Below, piece after piece: positions 51,542 to 61,291 of a stretch of 64,000 nucleotides of DNA; within the stretch, counting starts at the first letter, position 1; every line of letters starts with the position of its first letter. Origin of the DNA: Rouxiella chamberiensis (GTDB taxonomy: Bacteria > Pseudomonadota > Gammaproteobacteria > Enterobacterales > Enterobacteriaceae). Under the pieces are notes generated by a model. It searched no databases, was not told where the DNA came from, and saw nothing but the letters and a program-made list of their open reading frames with translations. The stretch lies in NCBI RefSeq assembly GCF_026967475.1, contig NZ_CP114058.1, positions 2,852,001 to 2,916,000 of the forward strand, in the 5' to 3' direction. A program made the position numbers and the translations under genes.

Positions 51542-51790
51542 ATGACGAAGAATAATAAGCAGTCTTCCAGGAATATGACGATGCTCGCGGCGAGAGTGTT
51601 GAAAGATCCCTACGCGTCGGATCTAGAGAAAAGTCTGGCGGGTTCGGTACTTTCACAATATGGAACAGATAATCAAACGGGCGCGGATTTACAGACGCTG
51701 GCCTCGGCGGCGCTGAAAGACCCGGCGTCGAGTGAGAGGATTAAAAAACTGGCGGGGTCCGTGGTGTCACAATCTACAACCGACCGCTGA
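51542..51790 (+). CDS. Small hypothetical protein with two internal repeats
   Basis: 82 residues, polar, no signal peptide. Two copies of a ~22-residue unit are visible: AARVLKDPYASDLEKSLAGS (about 16-35) followed by VLSQ, and SAALKDPASSERIKKLAGS (about 55-73) followed by VVSQ. Similar small proteins are common in enterobacteria and have no assigned role. The GNAT gene on the other strand shares the terminator that follows. Confidence 0.65.
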   Translation: MTKNNKQSSRNMTMLAARVLKDPYASDLEKSLAGSVLSQYGTDNQTGADLQTLASAALKDPASSERIKKLAGSVVSQSTTDR

Positions 51791-51798
51791 TTTCCACT

Positions 51799-51830
51799 AA
51801 AAAGCCGTGGGTCACACCCCGGCTTTTTTT
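51799..51830. terminator. Bidirectional terminator
   Basis: AAAAAGCCG and CGGCTTTTTTT flank an 11-nt loop, between the small repeat protein (plus) and the GNAT gene (minus). Confidence 0.75.
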
Positions 51831-51834
51831 AAAC

Positions 51835-52311
51835 TTATTCGTCGACCCAAATCATCTCTACACAATCGAGGTAAGCCCCCACAGACTGCGAATAATATTT
51901 GCCTTGTGAAACAATGCTAAAACCCTGCGTCTGATAAAAACCAACGGCATTGGGGGTCGAAGACAGGGTAAGCTGAGACATACCGAGCGCAGTTGCCTGT
52001 TGCTTGATGGAGGAGATAATCGCGCTCGCAAGCCCCCTGCCCTGATAATCCGGATGGGTAAAAATAGCCTCGACATTGCCTGTAACCAGATCAAGATAAC
52101 CGCACGCGCACGGAAATCCAGCATCGGGCGCATCAATGACGTAAACCTGATGTTCCGTGATGGTTTTACGCATGCCCTCCGGCATGATATCGGGCGTAAA
52201 GGCGTGTAATGTCGGCGCATCATACACCTTTGCGCATCCGTGCCTCAGCGCCTGATTACGCAATTGCCACAACCCTTCTGCATCTTGTTGCGTTGCAATT
52301 CTGGTCTTCAT
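51835..52311 (-). CDS. GNAT-family N-acetyltransferase
   Basis: 158 residues. Compact GNAT domain: VEAIFTHPDYQGRGLASAII contains the acetyl-CoA loop (Q-x-x-G-x-A type), and VGFYQTQGFSIV is the closing strand-helix. The N-terminus MKTRIATQQDAEGLWQLRNQ is typical. Substrate unknown. GAGAGAAAA lies upstream of the start. Confidence 0.85.
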   Translation of the reverse strand: MKTRIATQQDAEGLWQLRNQALRHGCAKVYDAPTLHAFTPDIMPEGMRKTITEHQVYVIDAPDAGFPCACGYLDLVTGNVEAIFTHPDYQGRGLASAIISSIKQQATALGMSQLTLSSTPNAVGFYQTQGFSIVSQGKYYSQSVGAYLDCVEMIWVDE

Positions 52312-52521
52312 TTTCTCTCCTTGATAATCCTAGAGAAAGCCGCGCTACATTTCGCTGTAAGCCCTATATTGTTCCTGTTCTATCATTCTGGCTGAAGCAT
52401 TACACTGTTTTAATTGTGCAGGTTCTGTTCCCTCTGGCAGTCAGGTATTCTCATGAATAATTCATAAAGATGGTACGTATCTTGCTCTGATTAGCCATAA
52501 CTTTACCCTGAGGAATATCTG

Positions 52522-53305
52522 ATGAAAAAAGCGCGTTGATCACTCTGCTGGCTCTGGCCTCGTTTAGTTCTCTGGCGAGCACGCCGAATCAGTTTTGCGC
52601 TTCGGTGTCGACCCCACTTTCGCCCCTTTTGAAACCAAGGCGCCGGACGGCAGTCTGGTGGGTTTCGACGTGGATCTGGGTAATGCCATCTGTCAGGAGT
52701 TGAAAGTTAAGTGCCAGTGGGTCGAAACGGCCTTTGACAGCATCATTCCAGCGCTGGATGCCAAGAAGTTCGATGCCGTACTGTCTGCAATGTCTGTTAC
52801 GCCAAAGCGTCAGGCGCAGGTCGATTTCTCAGATATGCTTTATCACATTCCGAGCGTGCTGGTAGCCAAAAAAGGCAGCAATATCCTGCCAACGCCGGAA
52901 TCTTTACAGGGTAAAACCATTGGTGTCGCACAAGGCACGATTCAGGAAGCTTATGCGCAGGCGCTGTGGCAGAGCAAGGGTGTGAATGTTGTTTCCTATC
53001 AGAATCAGGATTTGGTGAATCAGGATCTGGAGTCTGGTCGCGTGGATGCAACGCTGACCAATGCCGCCGCCGCGCAGTCCGGCTTCCTGGATACGGCGGC
53101 CGGCAAGGATTTTGCCTTTAGCGGCGAAATGCTGACGGATCCGAAATATCTGGGTGCGGGCACAGCAATTGGTCTGCGCAAGGGTGATAAAGAGCATCAG
53201 GACATGATCAACAAGGCGCTGGCGGCCATTCACCAGAACGGCACTTTCGAAAAAATCGAGAAAAAATACTTCAGCTTCGAAGTCTACAACAAGAAGCCTC
53301 AGTAA
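52522..53305 (+). pseudogene. Periplasmic amino-acid ABC substrate-binding protein, frame-broken
   Basis: SBP_bac_3 family, like ArtJ/HisJ. The start is the ATG at 52522 with AGGA upstream. Two shifts break the signal peptide: one A missing in A6 (52525-52530) and one T missing in T4 near 52589. Repaired, it begins MKKSALITLLALASFSSLAS and continues RFGVDPTFAPFE, GFDVDLGNAICQ, SMSVTPKRQAQVDFSDMLY and GTAIGLRKGD. No permease or ATPase gene lies beside it. Both breaks are in homopolymers, pointing to sequencing errors. Confidence 0.82.
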
Positions 53306-53331
53306 AAAACTGCCTAAACAAGGAGATAAGG

Positions 53332-54436
53332 ATGCTGCAAGGTTACGCCGAGCTACCGAATTTTAGCCAACAACGACAACGTTTTCTGGCGACGGCTCAG
53401 GAGGCGGGAGCGCAAGTGACTGAGTATCCTCATCCCCTGAAAGGTCCGCACGGGGAAGATCTTGCCACCGACGTGGCGATCCTGGGCGATCCGCTCGCGC
53501 CACGTCTGATGGTTGTCGTTTCCGGCACCCACGGCGTTGAAGGCTATTATGGTTCACAGTGTCAAATTGACTGGCTGAAAGCAAATCATGCCCATGCGCT
53601 GCCCGCCGATACCGCCGTCGTAATGATCCATTTGATCAATCCGTGGGGCACCGCTCACCTGCGTCGGGTCAATGAAGACAATATGGATCTCAACCGCAAC
53701 TTCGTGGACTTTGACAAAGCGCTTCCCGACAACGCTCAGTATGAGAATTTACATGATATTTATCTGAGTAAAGATCTGAATGGCCCTGAGCGTGCCGCCG
53801 CGGACGATCTGATAGATCAATACTCTGAACAATCAGGGTGGAGCGAGGTGAAGAAGATTGTCGAGGCGGGTCAATATGCCCACGCCGACGGCATTTTCTT
53901 CGGGGGTCAGCATCCGAGCTGGTCTAATCGCACCCTGCTTGCCATTATCGAAACGCATCTGGCGCATGCCAAATCCATCATCAGCTTTGACCTGCACACC
54001 GGTGCCGGTGCCTATGGCCATCCGATGCTAATGGCCATTGCCGAACCAGGCTTATCCTGCCCTGCAACAGGCTCGAGATATTTTTGGCCCGTGGCTTTAT
54101 GTGTTGATTACGGGCAAGAATATCGGCAGCAATACCGGCGTAACGGCAACGGCGACCGGTTATCTTTCGCAATTTATGCTAGATAATCTGCCCGATACCC
54201 AGTTGATTCAATTGGTTATCGAATGCGGAACCTACGACGGCGAAACCATGCATCATCTGGTACGCGATGACCACTGGCTGCATCTTTACGGCGACCCTGA
54301 AAGCGCTCAGGGCAGGAAGGTCAAAGGGGAATTGTTCGAAGGTTTCAATCCGCAGGATACAGACTGGCAGCAGCTGGTTCACTTGCGCACCCAGCAAATT
54401 TTCAGCCGTGCTTTTCGCGCCCTCGCGGCACTCTAA
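53332..54436 (+). pseudogene. DUF2817 (M14-like zinc hydrolase), frame-broken
   Basis: Starts 27 bp after the binding protein, probably in the same operon. Metallo-carboxypeptidase-like features: VVSGTHGVEGYYGS (zinc His and Glu), NPWGTAHLRRVNEDNMDLNRNF and SFDLHTGAGAYG (second zinc His). Near 54046 one extra C (GAACCAGG) breaks the frame; without it the reading continues IAEQAYPALQQARDIFGPW to the stop at 54436, about 367 residues. Family members are thought to hydrolyse peptides or acylated amino acids. Confidence 0.75.
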
Positions 54437-54472
54437 TCATGAAGCCCATCCGCCAGGGATGGGCCATCTTTA

Positions 54473-55252
54473 TCAAACTCGACCGTAAAAGGTCATTCTG
54501 GCCGTTTCCGACAGGGCAATGTCTGGCTGGGAATTGTAGGCCAGCACCACCAGCATCCGCGTCGTGTCTCCTTGCGTTGGCGTAACGCGATGAATTGCAT
54601 TGCGTCCGCGGAACAGCACGAGATCGCCCGCCTCAATACCTAATTTCTTCGGCTCCAGCGTTTTGTCGAGCAGCTTTTCCACCCCGGAATAATTCATGTC
54701 GCCGCTGTCGGCATCACGCAGATTTTCGACATATTCGAAAACGCCGCCCGCTTCGGGTTTCTGAATAAGCAGCGTGATGGCAAACGAGGAGTTATCGAAA
54801 TGCCAGCCAAGTTCCTGCCCTTCACCGGCGTAATGCAGATTGATGGAGGAAAGCGCATCCGCATAAGGATAAAGCTGTTGCTCACCCAGCACTTCACAGA
54901 GAAAGGCCCTGAATTCGGGGGCATCGTAGAGTACGCGCAGTGCAGAGTCCGCCGGAATCTGGTCGTCGGTAATACATCCCTTTGACGACACTATCTGTCG
55001 ATTGCGAGGATGAGAATCAGAAAGACTCGGGTCCGGCTTTTGCAAATAGACGTTGTGGCTACTTTGGGTGTAATACGCCAAATGCTGATTTTCATCGCCT
55101 TCGCGCTTGATCCCTTCCAATGCTTCAGGACGCAGAAAATGATGCAGTACCAGTGCGCCCTTTTCGTCCAGCGTTTGCTTGCACTGTGCCAGAAACGGGC
55201 CGTCGGTAATCGGGTTGCGAGAGACATCTACAATGGAGTCGAGTGCTTGCAT
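54473..55252 (-). CDS. 2-oxoglutarate/Fe(II)-dependent oxygenase, HalD/ArpA-like
   Basis: 259 residues. The iron facial triad is visible as H151-x-D153 (LGWHFDNSS) and H221 (NAIHRVTP), with R232 (TRMLVVLAYN) as the 2OG-binding arginine. The HxD aspartate is present, so it should hydroxylate rather than halogenate. The group is annotated as HalD/BesD or ArpA-like and often acts on free amino acids; the substrate is not known here. It converges on the DUF2817 gene, with a GC-rich hairpin between them. Confidence 0.75.
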   Translation of the reverse strand: MQALDSIVDVSRNPITDGPFLAQCKQTLDEKGALVLHHFLRPEALEGIKREGDENQHLAYYTQSSHNVYLQKPDPSLSDSHPRNRQIVSSKGCITDDQIPADSALRVLYDAPEFRAFLCEVLGEQQLYPYADALSSINLHYAGEGQELGWHFDNSSFAITLLIQKPEAGGVFEYVENLRDADSGDMNYSGVEKLLDKTLEPKKLGIEAGDLVLFRGRNAIHRVTPTQGDTTRMLVVLAYNSQPDIALSETARMTFYGRV

Positions 55253-55445
55253 CAGGATCCTCAGAAAATCTTCAGGAAGAAATCAGTTGCTTCTACTTTA
55301 ATCAATACGGGGCAATCGAGGAAGCACTCAAACGTTAAAAAACCGTCTCTTTTTTCTTCTGCGCAAACGGTTGTGCTCAATGAGGTGTTCTGCTGTTATA
55401 AACAGGAACTCTCATACAACTGACTCAGCTAAAACGGAAAATAAG

Positions 55446-56158
55446 ATGACGACCCTCAATCATTTTGGACAACCGATCGGTGACGAACTTCCGGGTTGGC
55501 AGGCACGTCCGCAGCCACAGCGCACCACGCTGGAAGGCCATTATTGCAAGCTGGAACCGCTGGATGTGGATAAGCACAGCGAATCCCTGTTCAATGCCTG
55601 GCACAGCATCGATGACGAACGCGACTGGACCTATTTTTCCATCGACCGACCTGCAACCCAGCAAGCCTGTGACACCTACATCACCCAGATGTCGAGCCTG
55701 AAAGATCCTTTGTATTTTGCGGTGGTGGACAACAAGACCCAACGCGCTATCGGGGAGTGTCATTGATGCGTATTGATGCGCCAAACGGCGTGGCCGAAAT
55801 AGGCTGGGTTAACTGGTCGCCTTTGATGAAGCGCTCGCGCTTTGGCACCGAGGCGATTTATCTGCTGCTGGCCCACCTGTTTGATGACCTCGGATATCGC
55901 CGCTGCGAATGGAAATGCAACAGCCTCAACGATGCTTCAAATATTGCGGCCAGGCGCTTTGGCTTTCAGTATGAAGGCACCTTCCGCCAGGCGCTGATAA
56001 CCAAAGGCCACAACAGGGATACCTGCTGGTATTCGATGCTCGACGGTGAATGGCCGCCCATTAAAGCAGCCTTCCGCCGCTGGTTGAGTGAAGACAATTT
56101 CACGCCCGGCGGTCTGCAAAAGCATAAGCTCGACGAATTCATGCCCGTCACCGAGTAG
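55446..56158 (+). pseudogene. GNAT acetyltransferase (RimJ/RimL type), frame-broken
   Basis: The ATG at 55446 starts MTTLNHFGQPIGDELPGW, the N-terminus of a common ~237-residue GNAT group. The frame shifts near 55755, where IG should join VSLMRIDAPNGVAEIGWVNW; one base is missing or two are extra. The rest (GYRRCEWKCNSLNDASNIAARRFGF, type) is intact to 56158. Probably a sequencing error. The substrate is unknown. Confidence 0.75.
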
Positions 56159-56183
56159 CTTCCGGCAGGTTTAACGTCTGTTA

Positions 56184-57269
56184 TCAGGATTCGGACGCGG
56201 TATTGGCGCGTTCTTTTTCCAGCAGACGTTTTTTGCGCGCCACGCCCCAGCGGTAGCCCGAAATATTGCCGCTGCTTTTCACCACGCGATGGCACGGAAT
56301 GGCGACCGCCAGCAGGTTTGCGGCGCAGGCACCCGCCACGGCACGCACAGCCTTCGGGGAGCCAATTTTTTCGGCGACGGCGGCATAGCTTAGTGTTTCA
56401 CCCTGCGGAATGGCGCGCAATGCCTGCCATACCCGCTGTTGAAACGCGGTGCCGCGAATATCCAGAGGCAGCGCCAATGCCGGTTGCTCGCCATCCACAA
56501 AACCGACCACGACGGCAATGCGCTGTTCAAATTCGGCATCGTTTCCCAATAACTGCGCGTGAGGGAAACTGTTCTGTAAACTTTCGACCAGCGCTTGCGG
56601 ATTATCGCCGAGGAGAATGGCACAAATGCCTCGCGGGCTTTCCGCGACCAGAATATCGCCGAGCGAACAGCGCCCGACGGCAAACCACACCGCCATGCCT
56701 CGGCCTCCGGCGCGATAGGCGCTGGGTGTCATGCCGAGACTTGCCGGTGACGAGGCATAAAAATTGCCGTTTGAAGCATAACCCGCCTCTAGCAGCGCCG
56801 ACGTTACCGAAACGGTTTGCGCCAGATTATCGCGTACCCGCTGCTTTCTTTTGGCAACCGCGTAAGCGCGAGGCGTCAGGCCGGTTAAACTTTTGAATAT
56901 CCGATGAAAATGATAGGCACTTAGCCCGACTTCAGTTGCCAGTTGCGAAAGCGTCGGCGTTTTATCGCTGTTTTCAAGCAGGCGGCAGGCGAGTTCAACC
57001 TGATGCGTGTGTTGATGTTGTCGCGACATACGGCCTTGTCGGCAGCGCTTGCATGGCCGGTATCCCTGCGCTTCTGCCTGTTCGGCATTCTCGAAGAACA
57101 CGACATTCTCTCTATTGGGCTGGCGTGAAGGACACGACGGCGCGCAATAGATACCGGTGGTTTTCACTGCATAGACAAACTCGCCATCTGCCGTGTCGTC
57201 ACGATTGACGACGGCCTGCCAGCGCGCCTCGTCGGCACTCCATTCGGCTTGTTGTGGTTGCTGTTTCAT
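56184..57269 (-). CDS. ada: Ada: methylphosphotriester/O6-methylguanine repair protein and activator
   Basis: 361 residues from the ATG at 57269. The N-terminal zinc domain has GIYCAPSC (C42, C46) and RPCKRC; C42 accepts methyl from phosphotriesters. An AraC-type HTH follows (about 95-175, SQLATEVGLSAYHFHRIFK), then the O6-methylguanine transferase domain with active site VAIPCHRVVKSSG and GYRWGVARKKRLLE. It repairs alkylated DNA and activates its own regulon. A GTG at 57281 is a less likely start. Confidence 0.95.
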   Translation of the reverse strand: MKQQPQQAEWSADEARWQAVVNRDDTADGEFVYAVKTTGIYCAPSCPSRQPNRENVVFFENAEQAEAQGYRPCKRCRQGRMSRQHQHTHQVELACRLLENSDKTPTLSQLATEVGLSAYHFHRIFKSLTGLTPRAYAVAKRKQRVRDNLAQTVSVTSALLEAGYASNGNFYASSPASLGMTPSAYRAGGRGMAVWFAVGRCSLGDILVAESPRGICAILLGDNPQALVESLQNSFPHAQLLGNDAEFEQRIAVVVGFVDGEQPALALPLDIRGTAFQQRVWQALRAIPQGETLSYAAVAEKIGSPKAVRAVAGACAANLLAVAIPCHRVVKSSGNISGYRWGVARKKRLLEKERANTASES

Positions 57270-57345
57270 GATTTGTCTCACTCAACGGGTCGATACAGAC
57301 AGGCTAAGGCTTACGGGTCGAGATAACACTCTGCCGCTTGCTTTT

Positions 57346-57867
57346 TCATTCAGCCCGCGGTGCGTCGGGTGTCGCCAGAATCCGTTGATAAAAGGCCAGA
57401 TCCAGCCAGCGTTCGAATTTATATGCCGCCTGCCTGATGATACCGGCTTCGGAAAATCCAGCCTGAACATGCAGCGCAATACTCGCCTTGTTGGTCGCAT
57501 CGATACCGCCAATCAGGGTATGCACCTGGCGCTTTTCAGCTTCGGCTATCAGTGCATTCAGCAAAATTTTTCCCAAACCCTGCCCGCGATGATCCCGATG
57601 AAGATAAATAGAATGTTCGACCGAATATTTATAGGCAGGCCACGCGCGAAAGGTGCCATAACTGGCAAAGCCGAGCAGATTTCCGTGGTCATCCTCCAGG
57701 CCTATCACCGGAAAGTTGCCCTGTGCTTTCGCGGCAAACCAGGTTGTCATTGAGGCGAGGTCGCGCTCCCGATAATCATAAAGCGCGGTAGAGTTAAGAA
57801 TCGCTTCATTGAATATTTCCAGTATAGCGGCGGCGTGACGAGATTCAGTGCAGTCGATCATCTTCAT
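57346..57867 (-). CDS. GNAT acetyltransferase, phosphinothricin/methionine-sulfoximine type
   Basis: 173 residues. Features of the PAT/MnaT group: ILNSTALYDYRER near the N-terminus, YKYSVEHSIYLHRDHRGQGLG (acetyl-CoA loop) and GIDATNKASIALHVQAGFSEAG. Members acetylate phosphinothricin, methionine sulfoximine or related amino acids and often detoxify them. It lies just downstream of ada's start on the same strand, about 80 bp upstream in transcription. Confidence 0.87.
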   Translation of the reverse strand: MKMIDCTESRHAAAILEIFNEAILNSTALYDYRERDLASMTTWFAAKAQGNFPVIGLEDDHGNLLGFASYGTFRAWPAYKYSVEHSIYLHRDHRGQGLGKILLNALIAEAEKRQVHTLIGGIDATNKASIALHVQAGFSEAGIIRQAAYKFERWLDLAFYQRILATPDAPRAE

Positions 57868-57943
57868 TGGGATTTCCTCTTGCTGGCCTTGATTCCAATA
57901 TAGTAGAATTTATTCCACCAAAGTAAACACAAGAGAACACCCG

Positions 57944-58498
57944 ATGTCAATTGATGAAATCATCGCCAGTCGATTACTGGTTTTACGCAAAAGCAAAGGG
58001 TTGAGCCTCGAACAACTCGCCGAGCTTTCGGACGTCAGCAAGGCAATGATTTCGAAGGTAGAAAGACAGGAAAGCAGCCCCAGTGCGACCCTGCTCGGAA
58101 AACTGGCGTCCGGACTCGGCGTCTCCGTGACCCAACTGCTGACCGACGAGGGTTCAAGTGCCGAAAATCTGCGCCCACTCGCCGAGCAGGCACTCTGGAA
58201 AGACCCGGACATCGGCTACCTACGTCGTCAGGTATTGCCGCCCGAGCCGCATAGCGGGCTTGAGATGATTGAAGTCACGCTGCCGCCACGGGCCCGGGTG
58301 AGCTATCCGAGCTGGGGAAATCGCGCCTATAAACAGCGTCTGTGGTTAATCGAAGGAGCGCTGGAACTCCACTATGGCGAGGATAAATTTCAGCTGGCGG
58401 CGGGCGATATACTGACCTTCGGCGTCGATCTTGCGGTTACGTTTGACAACAAAGCCGAGTCAAATTGCCGTTATCTGCTGGTTATCAATCAGGAATAA
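57944..58498 (+). CDS. XRE-family regulator with cupin domain
   Basis: 184 residues. The N-terminal HTH_3 (about 8-66) has LRKSKGLSLEQLAELSDVSKAMISKVER-type helices; the C-terminal cupin (about 110-180) has LWLIEGALELHYGEDKF and LAAGDILTFGVD. Such proteins sense small molecules. The next gene, a GNAT, begins 10 bp downstream and probably shares its transcript. Confidence 0.88.
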   Translation: MSIDEIIASRLLVLRKSKGLSLEQLAELSDVSKAMISKVERQESSPSATLLGKLASGLGVSVTQLLTDEGSSAENLRPLAEQALWKDPDIGYLRRQVLPPEPHSGLEMIEVTLPPRARVSYPSWGNRAYKQRLWLIEGALELHYGEDKFQLAAGDILTFGVDLAVTFDNKAESNCRYLLVINQE

Positions 58499-58508
58499 GG
58501 GAAAAAAC

Positions 58509-58967
58509 GTGCTTGAAGTGACCCTCACGACGCTGCAAAACCCGCATTTTATCGAACTGGTTCGCCAACTCGATGCCTATCAGAGCGTGCTTTACCCGGC
58601 CGAAAGTGATTACAGCATGCCGCTTTCGGCAATGGCCGACTTTGAGCACTACCCGTTTATCGCCACAGTGAAGGGCGTTGCCGTCGGCTGTGTCTGCCTG
58701 TTTATCGGTGCCGATGGACTGGCGGAAATCAAGCGGGTGTACGTCCATGCCGATTACCGTGGTCAAAAAATTGCCGAAAAGTTGATGCAGGCGTTGGAAG
58801 AACAGGCGCGGGCCTTGAAGTTATCTCGCCTTTATCTGGAAACGGGCGTGGATCATCATGCGGCTATCGGTTTCTATAAAAAATCCGGCTACTGCATCAC
58901 CGAGTGTTTTGGCGATTACACCCACGATCCGCTCAGCGTTTATATGGTCAAATCGCTCCCGGAGTAA
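58509..58967 (+). CDS. GNAT-family N-acetyltransferase
   Basis: 152 residues from a GTG at 58509, with AAGGGA upstream, 10 bp after the cupin regulator. The acetyl-CoA loop is VYVHADYRGQKIAEKLMQAL, and AAIGFYKKSGYCIT closes the fold. It is likely controlled by, and functionally linked to, the upstream regulator; substrate unknown. Confidence 0.87.
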   Translation: MLEVTLTTLQNPHFIELVRQLDAYQSVLYPAESDYSMPLSAMADFEHYPFIATVKGVAVGCVCLFIGADGLAEIKRVYVHADYRGQKIAEKLMQALEEQARALKLSRLYLETGVDHHAAIGFYKKSGYCITECFGDYTHDPLSVYMVKSLPE

Positions 58968-59080
58968 AATCAAAACCTTGCACAATAATGAAAGGAATAT
59001 TTCTAATATAAGAATGACTCACCCTTTAATTAATTCGCCGTAGGCTATGATTACTAGACCTTATTGTGCGAGCAACGGAT

Positions 59081-60358
59081 ATGACTCTTGATCTTATTGG
59101 TGTAGGGATTGGCCCGTTCAATCTTAGTCTGGCGGCGATGGCTAAAGACAGCGGGCAGATTCAAAGTGCTTTTTTCGATGGAAATAACGAGTTCGGCTGG
59201 CATCCGGGAATGTTGCTGCCAACCGCCACGATGCAGACCTATGTCCTGCAGGATTTGGTCACCACCGTCGCCCCGCGCAGCGAATTCTCATTTATCAATT
59301 ATCTGGTCGAACGCAAAAAGATTTACCGCTTTCTGGCGACCGAGCAGTTGATCATCAGTCGTGACGAGTTTTCCGATTATCTGCTCTGGGCCTGCGGCAA
59401 GATGTCCAATCTGCACTTTGCGCATTCCGTGGAAAAAATCGATTTCAACGAGCGGGAAAAATGCTTTGAGGTGCACACCTCGAAAGGCGGCTATCAGGCA
59501 CGCAATATTTGTCTCGGGACCGGTCATGCGCCGTGGATCCCGGAAACGGCACGGGCTGCCGTGGGCAAAAACTGTTTCCACGCGGCTGAAATAGAGCTGC
59601 TCGAGACCGATTTTACCGGCAAAAGCGTGATGGTGGTCGGCGGTGGGCAAAGCGGTGCGGATATCGTACTCAACACGCTTGACGGGCACTGGGGCAAACC
59701 GGCGCATCTCGGCTGGCTGTCGCGCCGTCCGAATTTTCAGCCGTTGGACGAGTCTATTTTTACCAACGAATATTTCACGCCGGAATACGTCAACTATTTC
59801 TATACCCTTTCTGAAGACGTTCGTCAGGAAGAGATAAAAACCCAGAAACTGCCTTCTGACGGCATCAGTTATCATACGCTCGAGAAGATTTACCATCATC
59901 TTTATCATCGATTCGATGTTCTTCAGGAGCCGAGAAACGTCTCGCTGCTGCCCCACCGTTCTCTGCAAGGCATTACACGCACCGCGGACGATCGCTTCCA
60001 GCTGCGCGCCGTGCATGGCCTGAGCCAGTGCGACGAACATTTTGACGCGGATATCGTGATTCTGGCGACGGGTTATCGACCGGGTTTACCGGCGTACCTC
60101 GAACCGCTGCTGGAGAGAATTCCGTACGACGGCGAAAAACATCTGCCGCTACAGCCCAATTTCAACCTGCGTTGGGATGGCCCGGAAAACAATCACATAT
60201 ACGCAGTGAATGCCGGAATCCACAGCCACGGCAGCGCCGAAGGCCAGTTAACGCTGACGGCGTGGCGGTCGGCGAAAATCGTCAATCACCTGCTGGGAAA
60301 ATCGCATTACGACATTAGTCCCAGCCAGTCACTCGTGCAGTGGTGGCCGGGCGCGTAA
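59081..60358 (+). CDS. IucD/SidA-type lysine/ornithine N-monooxygenase
   Basis: 425 residues from the ATG at 59081. FAD motif LIGVGIGPFNLSLAAMA at the N-terminus, the conserved FGWHPGMLLPTATMQTYVLQ-type loop, the NADPH motif MVVGGGQSGADIVLNTL (about 192-208), and ATGYRPGLPAYLEPLL near the C-terminus. It N-hydroxylates the side-chain amine of lysine, ornithine or a diamine for hydroxamate siderophores. No synthetase or acyltransferase gene lies next to it, so the product cannot be told. Confidence 0.85.
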   Translation: MTLDLIGVGIGPFNLSLAAMAKDSGQIQSAFFDGNNEFGWHPGMLLPTATMQTYVLQDLVTTVAPRSEFSFINYLVERKKIYRFLATEQLIISRDEFSDYLLWACGKMSNLHFAHSVEKIDFNEREKCFEVHTSKGGYQARNICLGTGHAPWIPETARAAVGKNCFHAAEIELLETDFTGKSVMVVGGGQSGADIVLNTLDGHWGKPAHLGWLSRRPNFQPLDESIFTNEYFTPEYVNYFYTLSEDVRQEEIKTQKLPSDGISYHTLEKIYHHLYHRFDVLQEPRNVSLLPHRSLQGITRTADDRFQLRAVHGLSQCDEHFDADIVILATGYRPGLPAYLEPLLERIPYDGEKHLPLQPNFNLRWDGPENNHIYAVNAGIHSHGSAEGQLTLTAWRSAKIVNHLLGKSHYDISPSQSLVQWWPGA

Positions 60359-60364
60359 GCGGTT

Positions 60365-61246
60365 CTACAGCGTGAGTGTGCCGTCAATCAGCGTACAGGA
60401 TTGGCCGCCAATCCACGGTTGCCCCTCTTCATAATGAACAAAGACCCGTCCATCACGCTGGCGGCAGGTACCTTGCCGCACGCGGTACTGCTGCGGCGTC
60501 TGGCCGCCATCCGGGAAATACAGCATCGCCAGCACACGGGCCAGACAGGCGTTGGCACTGCCGGTTACCGGATCTTCCACCAGCTGCGACTGCTCCACCA
60601 GCAAGGCACGCACCTCATAATCATACTCCTTGCCGGCAAGATGCGGACCATAAAGCGCGATACCGTTCACCCCCACCTGTTTTTGCAGGCGGGCGAGTGC
60701 GGCGGTATCTACATTGACCTGCAAGCACTCATCGGCGGTGCTCATACGCACGACCAGCCAGCGAATGCCCATGTTCACCACATAGGCTTCGCTGCCTGCC
60801 TCATAAGGCGTGGTGTTGAGCGTTGCCTCGAGCAACGGAACAAAAGCCGGCTCGAGCGCATGAATCTCGACCGGCGGCGCGCCGAAGGCCAGACCGCCTT
60901 CAGAGAGTAGGCTGACGGGAACCAGCCCCACGCCACATTCCTGAATCAGTTGACCGGCGGTTTTGGGCGTAACGCCCGATTCCAGCAGGGCATGCGCGGT
61001 GCCCAGGGTAGGATGACCGGCAAAAGGCAGCTCGGAATCGGGGGTAAAGATGCGCACACGATAATCGGCGGCGGGATCCTGCGGCGGCAGAACAAAGGTG
61101 GTTTCAGAAAGATTGGTCCAGCGGGCTATCGCCTGCATCTGCTCGTCCTGCAACCCTTCGGCATCAAGGATGACCGCAAGCGGATTGCCCTTGAGCGCCT
61201 GTGCGGTGAACACATCCACCTGTTTAAAACGACGTTTGGCTGACAT
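60365..61246 (-). CDS. PhzF-family isomerase-like protein
   Basis: 293 residues from the ATG at 61246 (GAGGG 4 bp upstream). PhzF fold: KQVDVFTAQALKGNPLAVI with LSETTFVLPP (catalytic glutamate) and LPFAGHPTLGTAHAL in the first half, and DPVTGSANACLARVL in the second. YddE-like members have no settled substrate. It is tail-to-tail with the N-monooxygenase, 6 bp apart. Confidence 0.88.
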   Translation of the reverse strand: MSAKRRFKQVDVFTAQALKGNPLAVILDAEGLQDEQMQAIARWTNLSETTFVLPPQDPAADYRVRIFTPDSELPFAGHPTLGTAHALLESGVTPKTAGQLIQECGVGLVPVSLLSEGGLAFGAPPVEIHALEPAFVPLLEATLNTTPYEAGSEAYVVNMGIRWLVVRMSTADECLQVNVDTAALARLQKQVGVNGIALYGPHLAGKEYDYEVRALLVEQSQLVEDPVTGSANACLARVLAMLYFPDGGQTPQQYRVRQGTCRQRDGRVFVHYEEGQPWIGGQSCTLIDGTLTL

Positions 61247-61291
61247 AACGCCCTCTTTCAAGAAAGTGATGGGAAATATCGGGCACTTGCA

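Noticed and set aside
58975..59080. Fur box upstream of the IucD-type gene
   Set aside because: ATAATGA-like stretches are present but no 19-bp palindrome matches the consensus convincingly.
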